NCBI GenBank assembly: GCA_020061355.1 | Contig: JAGUYK010000044.1 | Location: forward strand, 124,001-188,000 | DNA length: 64,000 nt | Direction of reading: 5' to 3' | DNA from: Ignavibacteriales bacterium | GTDB lineage: Bacteria; Bacteroidota; Ignavibacteria; Ignavibacteriales; Melioribacteraceae | In this document: positions 1-9,321 of the stretch, in pieces | Numbering within the stretch: the first letter of the stretch is position 1 | Layout: every line of letters begins with the position of its first letter | Program-made: the position numbers and the translations under genes | Notes under the pieces: model-generated | The model's database searches: none | Seen by the model: only the letters and a program-made list of their open reading frames with translations | Told to the model about the DNA's origin: nothing

Positions 1-344
1 ATGTCGGAGATCCAGCTAAGTATTTTCAGCGGAATTGTAAGAAATGATTTGGTCAATGTTAATACTTCCGAGTCGAGCTTTTTGTCTATGAACTTAATTC
101 TAAGTGACAGTCTGATAATTGTAAAGGTTAATCCCCATGAAATAATTGTCCCGATGGATAGAATTAGAATTAGGTATGATTTTGCAAACTGATAAGCTAA
201 AATTGCTCCGGTAGCGATAATGATAAAAAATATAATAAAGAAATGGATTCTTTGGCTGAGCAGGGATTCTGCAAGAAATCTTTCCTGACTAAGATCCGTC
301 TGTTTTGATTGAGTTTCTTTTGGTGGTGGAATAATTCTTGGCAT
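1..344 (-). CDS. Small two-helix membrane protein, 3' end beyond window
   Basis: An open frame on the minus strand begins with ATG at 344..342 and runs off the left edge, giving at least 114 residues. A purine-rich GGGGAAG ribosome-binding site lies just upstream at about 348-354. The N-terminus is hydrophilic and proline-rich (MPRIIPPPKE). Two hydrophobic stretches follow at about residues 36-57 and 63-88, separated by a short loop, then a charged cytoplasmic-type segment (KFIDKKLDSE). No family is recognised. A 63-codon plus-strand frame over the same bases has no ribosome-binding site and is judged a shadow. The gene being real is fairly sure; its function is unknown. Confidence 0.6.
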   Translation of the reverse strand, partial: MPRIIPPPKETQSKQTDLSQERFLAESLLSQRIHFFIIFFIIIATGAILAYQFAKSYLILILSIGTIISWGLTFTIIRLSLRIKFIDKKLDSEVLTLTKSFLTIPLKILSWISD

Positions 345-359
345 ATGCTTCCCCTTTTC

Positions 360-818
360 TTAATAAAACTCTACAGAATATTTTTTCATTTTACCGTTTG
401 AATAATCGAACTTGGCACTAAAGAATTTATCCTGCAAGAGCCATGGGATAAAAATCCTATCACCTTCCCATAAATTTAAATGGAGCAATTTATCATTAGG
501 GATCCATTCAAGTTTACCTTCATGTGAATCAATAATTTTACCTTTGAACTGATTGGCTGTAAACATAAAAACGTACCAATCCTTTTTACCATCAAACATC
601 GGAAAAGTAATAATACCGTGCAGGTGCGGATTTTTAATATCCAGTCCGCTCTCCTCCTTAACTTCCCTTATAACACATTCCTCAGGTGTTTCGCCCGGTT
701 CAAATTTTCCACCTAATCCATTCCATTTACCTTCATGAACATCATTTTTCTTTTTTATTCGGTGTAGCATTAATGTCTTGTTTTTATCTATTACATAACA
801 GAGAGTTGCAAGCTGCAT
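360..818 (-). CDS. NUDIX hydrolase, MutT/MTH1-like
   Basis: This is a 152-residue single-domain NUDIX protein, a normal length for the family. The Nudix box is complete: G37-x5-E43-x7-R51-E52-x2-E55-E56-x-G58-L59, which supplies the Mg2+-binding glutamates. The preceding WNGLGGKFEPGE stretch resembles the 8-oxo-dGTP diphosphatases of the MTH1/MutX type, so hydrolysis of oxidised dNTPs is the likely activity. Substrate choice cannot be read from sequence, and other nucleoside diphosphate derivatives remain possible. It is the last gene of a minus-strand run (hldD, four-helix protein, NUDIX) with short gaps of 12 and 24 bases. It would act in the cytoplasm. Confidence 0.85.
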   Translation of the reverse strand: MQLATLCYVIDKNKTLMLHRIKKKNDVHEGKWNGLGGKFEPGETPEECVIREVKEESGLDIKNPHLHGIITFPMFDGKKDWYVFMFTANQFKGKIIDSHEGKLEWIPNDKLLHLNLWEGDRIFIPWLLQDKFFSAKFDYSNGKMKKYSVEFY

Positions 819-842
819 TTACTTTTATTCCCTTCAAAAAAT

Positions 843-1190
843 TTATTTAATAGAATCAGCAAGTAAAGTGGAGATATCATCGAGTTCATCTAAAAACCAT
901 TTAACTTTTTCAGGTTTTGCACGTTTACTATCGCGAACCAAAGCAAGCCAGAGTTTACACTCGTTTGCAAATTTAACAGCAGCAATAGTATAGTCTTTTA
1001 AATCCTTTTTTGTATTCGCGGCAGTCGCTTCAATATAATTGCTTATTACACTTGTGCCGCTGTTAAAAATTTCATCTGCCATTCTTTGAGAAACATTATC
1101 TTTCGGCAGAAGGTCTATGAATTCAATTAATTTTAAGGTAAGAAAATATAATCGCTTTCTAAACTCGCCGCGTGTTGTATCTTTTACCAA
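843..1190 (-). CDS. Four-helix bundle protein (S23/IVP family)
   Basis: This 115-residue all-helical protein resembles the four-helix-bundle family first seen as proteins encoded in 23S rRNA intervening sequences. Family-typical features are the start FRKRLYFLTLKLIEFI, a central S-G-T-S-V-x-x-N-Y-I-E-A stretch (about residues 45-56) and the EFANECKLWL-like third helix, here VKFANECKLWL. The biochemical role of this family is not established. Unlike the copy at 61.7 kb, this one is intact and I see no flanking inverted repeats. It lies 12 bases downstream of hldD on the same strand and may be cotranscribed with it. Confidence 0.75.
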   Translation of the reverse strand: MVKDTTRGEFRKRLYFLTLKLIEFIDLLPKDNVSQRMADEIFNSGTSVISNYIEATAANTKKDLKDYTIAAVKFANECKLWLALVRDSKRAKPEKVKWFLDELDDISTLLADSIK

Positions 1191-1202
1191 TTCGCCTCCG
1201 CA

Positions 1203-2186
1203 CTATTCAGTTGTAAGTCCGAGATACTGATTTTTCAACAAATAATTTTTTATATAATCCTTAACACCTTCCTGAACATTCATAATTTTTTTGTCATAAC
1301 CGGTTAATTTCATTTTGGTAGTATCGGCTTGCGTAAAATATTGATACTTATTTTTAATCTCTTCAGGCATATCTATAAATTCAATATTCACAGGTTTATC
1401 AAGAGCATTAAATACAGAGGTAACCAGTTCCAGCCACGACTGGGCTCTTCCGGTACCCACATTAAATATTCCGTTGATGTTCTGATGTTCGAAGAAATGA
1501 AGCGTCATATCAACAGCATCTTTTACATAAACAAAATCCCGCTTCTGTTCTCCATCATTGAATTCAGGTTTATAGGATTTAAAAAGTTTTACTTTCCCCG
1601 TTTCCCGGACCTGTTCAAATGCTTTATGAACAACACTACGCATATCGCCTTTATGATATTCATTAGGACCGTACACATTGAAAAATTTTAACCCAACAAC
1701 TTTATCAATCAAACCGTTTCTATTAATCCATGTATCGAACAGATGTTTTGAGTAGCCATACATATTTAACGGATGAAGTGAATTCAAAAATGAATTATCA
1801 TCTTCATATCCATTAGAACCGTTGCCATATGTAGCTGCAGAAGAAGCATAGATAAACCTTATTCCGTTTGCCAGAGAATATTTTGCAAGTTCCTGCGAAT
1901 AGTGAACATTGTTATCCATCAGAAAATCTGCATCCTTCTCTGTCGTAGAAGAACATGCACCCATATGTATTATCGTTGATACTTTGAATGGAACGCTTCG
2001 ATTTAGTACCATAGCGATGAAATCATCTTTGTGGAGGAAATCTAAGTATTTCAATCCATTCAGATTTTTCCATTTATCATCGTTGCCCAATTCATCAACA
2101 ATAATAATTTTATCCATTCCCATCCGGTTTAATTTCCAGACAATAGCGCTTCCTATAAACCCGGCTCCTCCAGTAACGACTATCAT
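1203..2186 (-). CDS. hldD: ADP-L-glycero-D-manno-heptose 6-epimerase
   Basis: This 327-residue short-chain dehydrogenase-type epimerase inverts C6 of ADP-heptose, the last step in making the heptose donor of the lipopolysaccharide inner core. The NAD(P)-binding Rossmann motif VTGGAGFIGS spans residues 4-13. The catalytic Y143-xxx-K147 pair and the serine region around S115 are present. The C-terminal YQYFTQADTTKM stretch is characteristic of HldD rather than GalE. Length matches the family (about 310-330). The start ATG at 2186..2184 opens directly on the Rossmann strand. A heptosyltransferase-like gene at 21.6 kb could use the product. The cytoplasmic location is inferred from the lack of a signal peptide. 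Confidence 0.9.
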   Translation of the reverse strand: MIVVTGGAGFIGSAIVWKLNRMGMDKIIIVDELGNDDKWKNLNGLKYLDFLHKDDFIAMVLNRSVPFKVSTIIHMGACSSTTEKDADFLMDNNVHYSQELAKYSLANGIRFIYASSAATYGNGSNGYEDDNSFLNSLHPLNMYGYSKHLFDTWINRNGLIDKVVGLKFFNVYGPNEYHKGDMRSVVHKAFEQVRETGKVKLFKSYKPEFNDGEQKRDFVYVKDAVDMTLHFFEHQNINGIFNVGTGRAQSWLELVTSVFNALDKPVNIEFIDMPEEIKNKYQYFTQADTTKMKLTGYDKKIMNVQEGVKDYIKNYLLKNQYLGLTTE

Positions 2187-2237
2187 AAACTTCTCTTTTA
2201 TTTATTATATTTGAACGAAAGTTAAGTATAACTATAA

Positions 2238-2264
2238 TTTGAATCAAAACATCAATTATATTTG
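2238..2264 (+). promoter_or_regulatory. Candidate Bacteroidota-type promoter of metH
   Basis: The hldD-metH gap holds a TTTG at 2238-2241 and a perfect TATATTTG (TAnnTTTG, -7 type) at 2257-2264, about 85 bases before the metH start. A second TATATTTG lies at 2206-2213. The 15-base spacer is shorter than usual for this promoter class, so the -33 assignment is weak. I looked for a cobalamin or SAM riboswitch in the gap and saw no support for one. Confidence 0.3.
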
Positions 2265-2349
2265 AATAAGATTGGAACAAGGATAAAATTATGAGCAAGA
2301 TGTTGATCACGATCATGAATTTGAGCTTGATCTAAACATAAAAAGAAAT

Positions 2350-5300
2350 GTGAGCAAAATAGAAATGAACCCAAATATTGAAACTCTTAAAAAAATTTTA
2401 CAACAAAGAATTTTAGTTCTTGATGGCGCAATGGGAACATTAATACAGCGTCATCAATTAACAGAAGAACAATTTCGCGGTAAATTTTTCAAAGATCATC
2501 CCGTTGAAATTAAAGGGAACAATGATCTTTTAGTATTGACACAGCCCGAAATTATTAAAGGAATTCACCGCCAGTATTTTGAAGCCGGTTCCGACATTGT
2601 TGAAACAAATACTTTTAACGGTACTGCAATCTCGCAAGCCGATTACCAAACAGAACATCTCGTTTATAAAATCAATTTTGAAGCAGCTAAAATTGCTAAA
2701 GAAGTTGCACTCGAATTCAATAAAAAGGATCCCGACAAACCGAGATTCGTTGCCGGAGCATTAGGTCCAACAAACAAAACACTATCTCTTTCACCCGATG
2801 TAATGGATGCCGGATTCCGTGCAGTATCATTTGATCAAATGAAAGATGCTTATAAAGAACAGGCACGCGGCTTAATTGACGGTGGTGCTGATATTTTATT
2901 GGTTGAAACTATTATTGATACACTCAATTCCAAGGCGGCTCTATTCGGAATTATGGAACTGATGGAAGAGACCGGAATAGAATTACCGATTATGATATCA
3001 GGTTCAATAATTGATATGAGTGGCAGAACATTATCCGGACAGAATACAGAGGCATTCTGGATCTCTATTTCACACACAAAAAATTTACTGAGTGTTGGAT
3101 TAAATTGCTCACTCGGTGCATCGCAGATGCGTTCATTCATTTCAGAATTATCAAGAATCGCAAATACATTTGTAAGTCTATATCCCAATGCAGGATTACC
3201 GAATGAATTCGGCGGTTATGACGAAACGCCCGGTTCAATGACGTCTGTTCTTGAAGATTATTTGAAAGAGGGATTTGTAAATATAATCGGCGGTTGCTGC
3301 GGAACTACTCCTGAACATATCAAATATTTTTCTGAGGTCGCTAAAAAATTTAAACCACGACGAATTCCGAAGGTTGAACCATATCTTAGATTAAGTGGAC
3401 TTGAACCATTAATATTACGACCCGATTCAAATTTTATAAATATTGGCGAACGGACAAATGTAACGGGTTCCAAGAAATTTGCACGACTGATTAAAGAAGG
3501 AAATTATGACGAAGCATTATCGGTTGCCCGCGATCAGGTTGAAAACGGGGCTCAAATCCTCGATGTGAATATGGACGAAGGATTAATAAACTCCGAAGAA
3601 GCAATGACAAAGTTCTTGAACCTTCTTGCTGTAGAGCCTGATATTACCCGAATTCCGATAATGATTGATTCATCAAAGTGGAGTGTTCTGGAAGCAGGAT
3701 TAAAATGTCTGCAGGGAAAAGGAATTGTAAATTCAATTTCACTTAAAGAAGGTGAAGAAGTATTTAAAGAACACGCAAGAAAAATTTTAATGTACGGTGC
3801 TGCAGTTATAGTAATGGCATTCGACGAAGATGGACAGGCGGATACATTTGTTAAAAAAATTAAAATCTGTGAACGTGCATATAAAATACTAACAGAAGAG
3901 GTCGGATTCCCCGCTCAAGATATAATTTTCGATCCGAACATCTTTGCTGTTGCAACCGGAATTGAAGAACACAATCAATATGCATTAAATTATTTTGAAG
4001 CTGTAAGATGGATTAAAAAGAATCTTCCCAATGCAAAAGTTAGCGGCGGTGTTAGCAACGTTTCATTTTCTTTCCGCGGTAATGATATAGTTCGTGAATC
4101 TATGCATTCAGCATTTCTCTATCATTCTATTGAAGCCGGAATGGATATGGGGATTGTTAATGCCGGTCAGTTAGCTGTTTATGAAGAAATACCCAAAGAC
4201 CTGCTGGAGTTAGTTGAAGATGTTCTACTAAATCGAAGGCAGGATGCAACTGAAAGATTAGTTGAATACGCCAATAAGATTATTAAAGGAGAAAAGGTTG
4301 AAAAAGCTGAAGATGAATGGAGAAGTCTGAGTGTTGAAGAGAGATTAAAATATTCTCTTATCCATGGAATAACGGATTATATAGAACAGGATTCTGAAGA
4401 GGCCACTAAAAAATATTCATCCGCTCTTGAGATCATAGAAGGTCCTTTAATGAACGGTATGAACGTGGTGGGTGATCTCTTCGGTTCGGGCAAAATGTTT
4501 TTACCGCAGGTTGTAAAAAGCGCAAGAGTAATGAAAAAAGCTGTGGCATATTTAACTGCCTATCTCCCGTCCTCTTTCCAAAGGAAAGAAGCTTCCTCCG
4601 AAACGTTTGAAATAGATAAATCGGATTTAAATGAAAAAGACTCCACCCTCCCCTTCGGCGAGGCTCGGGGTGGGGCGGTTATTCTACTTGCTACTGTAAA
4701 AGGTGATGTTCATGATATTGGTAAAAATATAGTAGGCGTTGTTCTTGGTTGTAACAATTATGATGTTATTGATCTTGGTGTAATGGTTCCTTCCGATAAA
4801 ATAATTTCGACGGCAATTGAAAAGAAAGTTGATATAATAGGTTTAAGCGGATTGATTACACCTTCACTCGACGAAATGGTTCATGTAGCTAAAGAGATGG
4901 AACGATTGGGATTGAAAATTCCATTATTAATTGGAGGAGCTACTACCTCACGTATTCATACCGCAGTAAAAATTGCACCGGAGTACTCTCAAACTGCAAT
5001 TCACGTACTTGATGCTTCTAAAAGTGTAAACGTTGTTAGCAATTTACTAAGCGATATAAATAAATCGCAGTACTCGGAACAAATTAAATCTGAATATGAA
5101 AAACTGCGTGATGAACACTATAAGAAAAGAACCGTTAGAGAATATTTATCACTTGAAGTAGCCAGAAAAAATAAACTTAATCTCAACTGGGAAAATTATT
5201 CTATAAAAAAACCGAACAGATCCGGTATAACTATTTTGCAGAATGTTGACCTTGCAGAGATACGAAATTACATCGATTGGACTCCCTTCTTTTCAACATG

Positions 5301-6129
5301 GGAATTGAAAGGACGTTATCCAGAAATATTTAATGACAATAATTACGGAATTGAAGCAAAAAGAATTTACAATGATGCAAACAAATTACTTGATAAGATT
5401 ATTAAAGAAAAGTCATTAACCGCCAACGGTATTATCGGTCTATTTCCTGCCAATTCTGTTGATGATGACATAGAAATATTTAGCGATACTTCCCGGACTG
5501 GAATTCTTGAAACGCTGCATACATTAAGACAGCAAATTATTAAATCTGAAAATATCCCCAATATAGCCCTTGCAGATTATATCGCACCAAAACAATCCAG
5601 CATTAACGACTATATAGGTATGTTTGCTGTTACAACGGGAATCGGGATCGAAAAACTTATCGAGAAATTTGAAAATGAACACGACGACTATAATGTGATA
5701 ATGACGAAAGCAATTGCCGACCGGCTTGCAGAAGCATTTGCAGAATATCTGCACGAAAAAGTTCGAAAAGAAATTTGGGGATATTCCGGCGAGGAAAAAT
5801 TAAACAATATTGATTTGATAGACGAGAAATATGATGGGATTAGACCTGCTCCCGGTTACTCAGCACAACCCGATCACTCGGAAAAATTAACCATCTGGAA
5901 GCTACTTGATGTTGAAAAAAATATCGGTATCAATTTAACTGAGAGTCTGGCTATGTACCCCGCTGCATCTGTATGCGGATTGTATTTTGCCCATCCCGAA
6001 TCAAAATATTTTTCTGTGGGAAAAATCAGCAAAGACCAGGTTGATGATTACAGAAAACGTAAAGGGATTAGTTTGAAAGAAGCTGAAAAATGGCTAAGAC
6101 CAATTTTGAATTATGATGAGAGTGGATAA
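2350..6129 (+). CDS. metH: Cobalamin-dependent methionine synthase
   Basis: This 1259-residue protein transfers the methyl group of 5-methyltetrahydrofolate to homocysteine by way of cobalamin. Four modules occur in order. The homocysteine/zinc domain (about 1-330) has the zinc cysteines in GLNCS and [10 protein letters not shown]. The pterin domain (about 355-620) contains [12 protein letters not shown]. The B12 region (about 650-890) has the cobalamin-ligand motif DVHDIGKN. The C-terminal AdoMet reactivation domain has [12 protein letters not shown]. The start is GTG at 2350, with an ATG five codons later as an alternative. It is slightly longer than the E. coli enzyme, mainly because of a foreign-looking in-frame insert at about residues 741-776, just before the B12-binding domain. 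All catalytic motifs look intact. Confidence 0.95.
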   Translation: MSKIEMNPNIETLKKILQQRILVLDGAMGTLIQRHQLTEEQFRGKFFKDHPVEIKGNNDLLVLTQPEIIKGIHRQYFEAGSDIVETNTFNGTAISQADYQTEHLVYKINFEAAKIAKEVALEFNKKDPDKPRFVAGALGPTNKTLSLSPDVMDAGFRAVSFDQMKDAYKEQARGLIDGGADILLVETIIDTLNSKAALFGIMELMEETGIELPIMISGSIIDMSGRTLSGQNTEAFWISISHTKNLLSVGLNCSLGASQMRSFISELSRIANTFVSLYPNAGLPNEFGGYDETPGSMTSVLEDYLKEGFVNIIGGCCGTTPEHIKYFSEVAKKFKPRRIPKVEPYLRLSGLEPLILRPDSNFINIGERTNVTGSKKFARLIKEGNYDEALSVARDQVENGAQILDVNMDEGLINSEEAMTKFLNLLAVEPDITRIPIMIDSSKWSVLEAGLKCLQGKGIVNSISLKEGEEVFKEHARKILMYGAAVIVMAFDEDGQADTFVKKIKICERAYKILTEEVGFPAQDIIFDPNIFAVATGIEEHNQYALNYFEAVRWIKKNLPNAKVSGGVSNVSFSFRGNDIVRESMHSAFLYHSIEAGMDMGIVNAGQLAVYEEIPKDLLELVEDVLLNRRQDATERLVEYANKIIKGEKVEKAEDEWRSLSVEERLKYSLIHGITDYIEQDSEEATKKYSSALEIIEGPLMNGMNVVGDLFGSGKMFLPQVVKSARVMKKAVAYLTAYLPSSFQRKEASSETFEIDKSDLNEKDSTLPFGEARGGAVILLATVKGDVHDIGKNIVGVVLGCNNYDVIDLGVMVPSDKIISTAIEKKVDIIGLSGLITPSLDEMVHVAKEMERLGLKIPLLIGGATTSRIHTAVKIAPEYSQTAIHVLDASKSVNVVSNLLSDINKSQYSEQIKSEYEKLRDEHYKKRTVREYLSLEVARKNKLNLNWENYSIKKPNRSGITILQNVDLAEIRNYIDWTPFFSTWELKGRYPEIFNDNNYGIEAKRIYNDANKLLDKIIKEKSLTANGIIGLFPANSVDDDIEIFSDTSRTGILETLHTLRQQIIKSENIPNIALADYIAPKQSSINDYIGMFAVTTGIGIEKLIEKFENEHDDYNVIMTKAIADRLAEAFAEYLHEKVRKEIWGYSGEEKLNNIDLIDEKYDGIRPAPGYSAQPDHSEKLTIWKLLDVEKNIGINLTESLAMYPAASVCGLYFAHPESKYFSVGKISKDQVDDYRKRKGISLKEAEKWLRPILNYDESG
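4571..4677 (+). repeat. GC-rich palindromic insert inside metH
   Basis: This stretch of about 105 bases holds two hairpins. TCTTTCC (4573-4579) pairs with GGAAAGA (4583-4589) around AAA. CTCCACCC (4641-4648) pairs with GGGTGGGG (4668-4675) with one G-T wobble, around a GC-rich loop. It encodes a low-complexity linker ([12 protein letters not shown], then [14 protein letters not shown]) between the helical cap and the B12 Rossmann domain, where other MetH proteins have a short linker. GC content and codon use differ sharply from the rest of metH. It looks like a dispersed palindromic element inserted in frame, comparable in principle to the protein-coding palindromic elements of Rickettsia. 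Confidence 0.6.
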
Positions 6130-6187
6130 TTTTATTTTATTATTTTCAGTTATCTAAATTTCATAATAGACATTATATTTTTTAAAT

Positions 6188-6664
6188 ATGAGTGATAAAC
6201 CTTTTCGTACAGGTGCGATAGGCGCATTAATGGATGAATATGAACGCGCTTCTTCAGAATTAATTAAATTAATCGAAACAATCCCCGCAGATAAATTTGT
6301 AAGAATCTTCGATCCTAAAACGGAAGACGAACATTGCCGTTCAATCAAATCAATTATTATCCATGTTACCGATGCTGCATATAGGTATGCAAACCAGATC
6401 AGAGTTTTTTTGGCGCTTGTCCCTGTTACTCCTGAGTTCAAAATTGAAAACAACAAAGATGCAGAAAGAGCAATCAACAAAGTATTAACCTTCACCGCTA
6501 ATTCGATTGAAGGATTCTGGAATTTGACCGATGATCAAATACTGGCAACACGCCAGCAGACAAGATGGGGCCAATACGATATCGAAATGATGTTTGAACA
6601 TGCCATTGTTCATATCCTTCGTCACAGGAGGCAGATAGAAAAATTTCTTAAAACTAATTCATAA
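6188..6664 (+). CDS. DinB-fold putative metal-dependent protein
   Basis: This 158-residue protein has the four-helix DinB/YfiT-like fold signature. A metal-binding histidine lies in the second helix (SIIIHVTDAAYRYA), and HAIVHILRHRRQIEKFL forms the last helix with further conserved histidines. DinB-fold proteins are often thiol-dependent transferases or hydrolases, but members vary and no substrate can be assigned. No signal peptide is seen. It is followed 17 bases later by a secreted peptidase gene. A second, divergent DinB-like gene lies at 8820. Confidence 0.75.
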   Translation: MSDKPFRTGAIGALMDEYERASSELIKLIETIPADKFVRIFDPKTEDEHCRSIKSIIIHVTDAAYRYANQIRVFLALVPVTPEFKIENNKDAERAINKVLTFTANSIEGFWNLTDDQILATRQQTRWGQYDIEMMFEHAIVHILRHRRQIEKFLKTNS

Positions 6665-6681
6665 TTTCCACGAGGTATTAA

Positions 6682-8242
6682 ATGTTTAAAAAATCTTACA
6701 CACTAATTGCCATCCTGTTCTTTACATTCGTTTCATTCGCACAGGAAAAAATTGATCCGCAGGTAATTCAAAGAATAAAAATAGAAGGACTTGAAAATTC
6801 AAAAGTGATGGAATATTTAAGTTACTTAACAGATATCTATTCGCCACGACTTGCTGCGTCCGAGCAATATAGAGAAGCAGGTAAATGGGTTGTCGGCAAG
6901 ATGAAAGAAATCGGATTGGAGAATTCAAGGATGGAACCGTTTGGAACATTAGGGCGCGGATGGGAACTAAAAAAATTCTACTTTGCTATGACCGAACCTC
7001 AGTATATGCCGATTATCGGTTACCCCAAAGCATGGACATCGGGATTTAACGGAATGATAGAGGGTTCGCCGGGTACTAATGGAAATTAAGAAAGAAGAGG
7101 ACCTACAGCAGTTTAAAGGGAAATTAAAGGATGCTATGGTATTTGTTCAAGGTGAACAGGAAGTTCAAACATCGTTTGAGCCTGATGCAAAGAGATACAC
7201 CGATGAGGAATTAAAAAAATTAGAAATGATTCCCGAGCCGGGTGGAAGATCGCCTTTCGCTAACCGTATGGAAGAATTTATGGCACGAAATCGACTTAGA
7301 CAATCAATCTCAACATTTCTTTCGGATGAAGGTGCATCAGTTACAGTTGAGCCTTCTCAAGGAAGATACGGTACCGTTTTCGTTCAAAGCGGTGGTTCTT
7401 ACCGAAAGGGTTCGCCCAACCAGATTCCGCAAGTTGTAATTGCTGTTGAACATTATAATAGAATAGTTAGAATCTTAAAACAGAATATTCCGGTAAAACT
7501 TGAAATGGAATATCAGGCAAATTTTGTTGAGAGCGACTCTCTTGGTTACAATGTAATTGCTGAGATTCCCGGAACAGATAAAAAATTGAAAGATGAAATC
7601 GTAATGCTGGGAGGTCATTTCGATACCTGGCATGCAGGAACAGGAGCAACGGATAATTCCGCCGGATGTGCAATTGCTATGGAAGCTGTAAGAATATTAA
7701 AAGCCATTGGAATTCAGCCGAGAAGAACTATACGAGTTGCGATGTGGGATGCTGAAGAAGTCGGGTTAATCGGATCAAGAGAATATGTTAAGAATCATTT
7801 CTACGATCGCGAGAAAAAAGAAAAGAAACCCGAGTATGATAAATTATCTGCATACTTTAATTACGACAACGGAACAGGGAAAATCCGAGGTGTTTATGCT
7901 CAGGGTAATGAAGCTGTTGTCCCGATTTTTGAACAATGGTTAAAACCGTTTCATAACCTTGGCGCTACAACAGTTACAATTAGAAATACAGGCGGCACGG
8001 ATCATCAGTCATTTGACGGTGCAGGATTACCGGGATTCCAATTCATCCAGGATGAAATCCATTACGATACAAGAACTCATCACTCCAATATGGATGTTTA
8101 TGATCTCGCAATGCGAGGAGACTTAATGCAGTCGGCAGTTATTATGGCGTCATTCGTTTATAACGCCGCGATGAGAGATGAAAAACTCCCCAGAAAATAT
8201 TTTGACCCTAATGAAGAAAGACAAAGACGAACAAGATTTTAG
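6682..8242 (+). pseudogene. M28 family metallopeptidase, single-base frameshift
   Basis: Two overlapping frames (6682-7089 and 7079-8242) together encode one secreted M28 aminopeptidase of about 519 residues. The N-terminal part has a signal peptide ending near SFAQ and the usual EYLSYLTDIYSPRL-type start. The second part holds the co-catalytic zinc site: GGHFDTW, GATDNSAG, WDAEEVGLIGS and the late HHSNMDVYD. The break falls in CCGGGTACTAATG at 7069-7081. Removing one G restores GSPVLMEIKKEED across the junction, and the total length is 3n+1. It is therefore either a recent frameshift mutation, a programmed shift (no slippery heptamer seen) or a sequencing error. The metal ligands are all in the second frame, but that frame lacks the signal peptide. 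Confidence 0.85.
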
Positions 8243-8331
8243 TAATACATTTTCAACAACCTTGAAGGTCAAATAAATCTTCAAAGTTGGAACTAAGAGC
8301 CATGGATACAATATTCTTTTTAGAGGGAAAT

Positions 8332-8574
8332 ATGGGCATATTTGATAAGCAGCAGAAACAACCATTAATTGCTTCCTATAAAATGAGGGGCAAGAAAATC
8401 GTCTGCCCTTATTGCGGAAGCGATAAATTTGAAGTGCGTGATGTTTTGTTAAATACTACTGCAATGACTTTCTTAGGATTCGATTGGGCAAACAAAACTG
8501 CATCCGCTATGATTTGTACCAACTGCTCAAGAATTGAATGGTATTTTAATCAACCGGAATTCTCCAACGACTAA
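8332..8574 (+). CDS. Small zinc-ribbon protein
   Basis: This 80-residue protein starts at ATG 8332, chosen because GAGGG lies at 8323-8327 and the upstream in-frame ATGs (8287, 8302) lack a ribosome-binding site. Two cysteine pairs, CPYC and CTNC about 48 residues apart, suggest one structural zinc ribbon. The segment between them (EVRDVLLNTTAMTFLGFDW) is amphipathic. The C-terminus is aromatic and acidic (IEWYFNQPEFSND). Nucleic-acid-binding zinc-ribbon proteins of this type are annotated in many genomes without known function. It stands alone between the peptidase and a DinB-like gene. Confidence 0.65.
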   Translation: MGIFDKQQKQPLIASYKMRGKKIVCPYCGSDKFEVRDVLLNTTAMTFLGFDWANKTASAMICTNCSRIEWYFNQPEFSND

Positions 8575-8610
8575 TAAATTGCTCAACAACGGATGGTTCT
8601 ATTACTATAT

Positions 8611-8627
8611 AGATATTTTCAATATCT
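8611..8627. repeat. Short perfect hairpin in AT-rich gap
   Basis: AGATATT (8611-8617) and AATATCT (8621-8627) form a perfect 7-bp stem around TTC in the 245-base gap between the zinc-ribbon and second DinB-like genes. It is followed by ATATCTATT and not by a T-run, so it is a weak terminator candidate. I see no open reading frame of note in this gap. Confidence 0.3.
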
Positions 8628-8819
8628 ATATCTATTCAGAATATTAGGAAGCTAACCGGTCAATTTTATATTACTCATAATTTAAAAAATATTCTCGCAA
8701 GTAAGCATGTACCACAAATCGCATCTAATCAATTAATCACTTATTTTGACAACAGTAATTCATTATTTCTTTATTCTTGAAAAGGTTAATAATATCTTCA
8801 TTATTAGGTTGAGGTGTTT

Positions 8820-9305
8820 ATGGCGAGGTCTGAAAATCTTAAGAATTTTAGAAACGGATTCGAGAAAATTAGAACCGCGTTGCAAAATTATCCCAAGCAA
8901 GCATTTGATTTCAAACCTTCACCTGAAAGATGGTCTATTAGAGAAATAATTATTCACCTTGCCGATAGTGAAGCGAATGCATATATAAGATGCAGAAAAA
9001 TTTTAGCAGAACCTGGTTCCGAAATGATGGTTTATGACCAGGATAAATGGGCTCAAGAACTTAAATATAAAAGTCAGGATATCGATTTAGCTCTAGAGCT
9101 TTTTGCTGATTTAAGAATTGTGACATATTTTCTGATAAAATCTTTACCGGAGGAGAAATGGAGCAATTACATAATCCATCCTGAAAAAGGGAGAATTAAT
9201 CTTGATGATTGGCTGGAAGTTTATTCCAACCATGTTGATGTGCATATAAATCAAATGAATCGGAATTTAGCTGAATGGCAGAACTCAAAAATAAAAACAG
9301 ACTAA
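8820..9305 (+). CDS. DinB-fold putative metal-dependent protein
   Basis: This 161-residue DinB/YfiT-like protein starts at ATG 8820 behind a GAGG at 8811-8814; an in-frame GTG at 8814 overlaps that site and is less likely. The fold is suggested by KPSPERWSIREIIIHLADSE, with the first metal histidine, and by the C-terminal NHVDVHINQMNRNL, which supplies the remaining histidines in H-x3-H spacing. It is only distantly similar to the copy at 6188. A thiol-dependent transferase or hydrolase role is possible, but no substrate can be inferred. A CocE-type hydrolase begins 16 bases downstream, so the two may be cotranscribed. Confidence 0.75.
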   Translation: MARSENLKNFRNGFEKIRTALQNYPKQAFDFKPSPERWSIREIIIHLADSEANAYIRCRKILAEPGSEMMVYDQDKWAQELKYKSQDIDLALELFADLRIVTYFLIKSLPEEKWSNYIIHPEKGRINLDDWLEVYSNHVDVHINQMNRNLAEWQNSKIKTD

Positions 9306-9321
9306 TACTTGGAGTTTAACA

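Noticed and set aside
1..192. Plus-strand open frame of 63 codons at the left edge
   Set aside because: It has no ribosome-binding site and is opposite a longer minus-strand frame with two clear membrane helices and a good ribosome-binding site.
2187..2349. Cobalamin or SAM riboswitch before metH
   Set aside because: I see no B12-box-like or SAM-I core sequence and no fitting hairpins in the 163-base gap.
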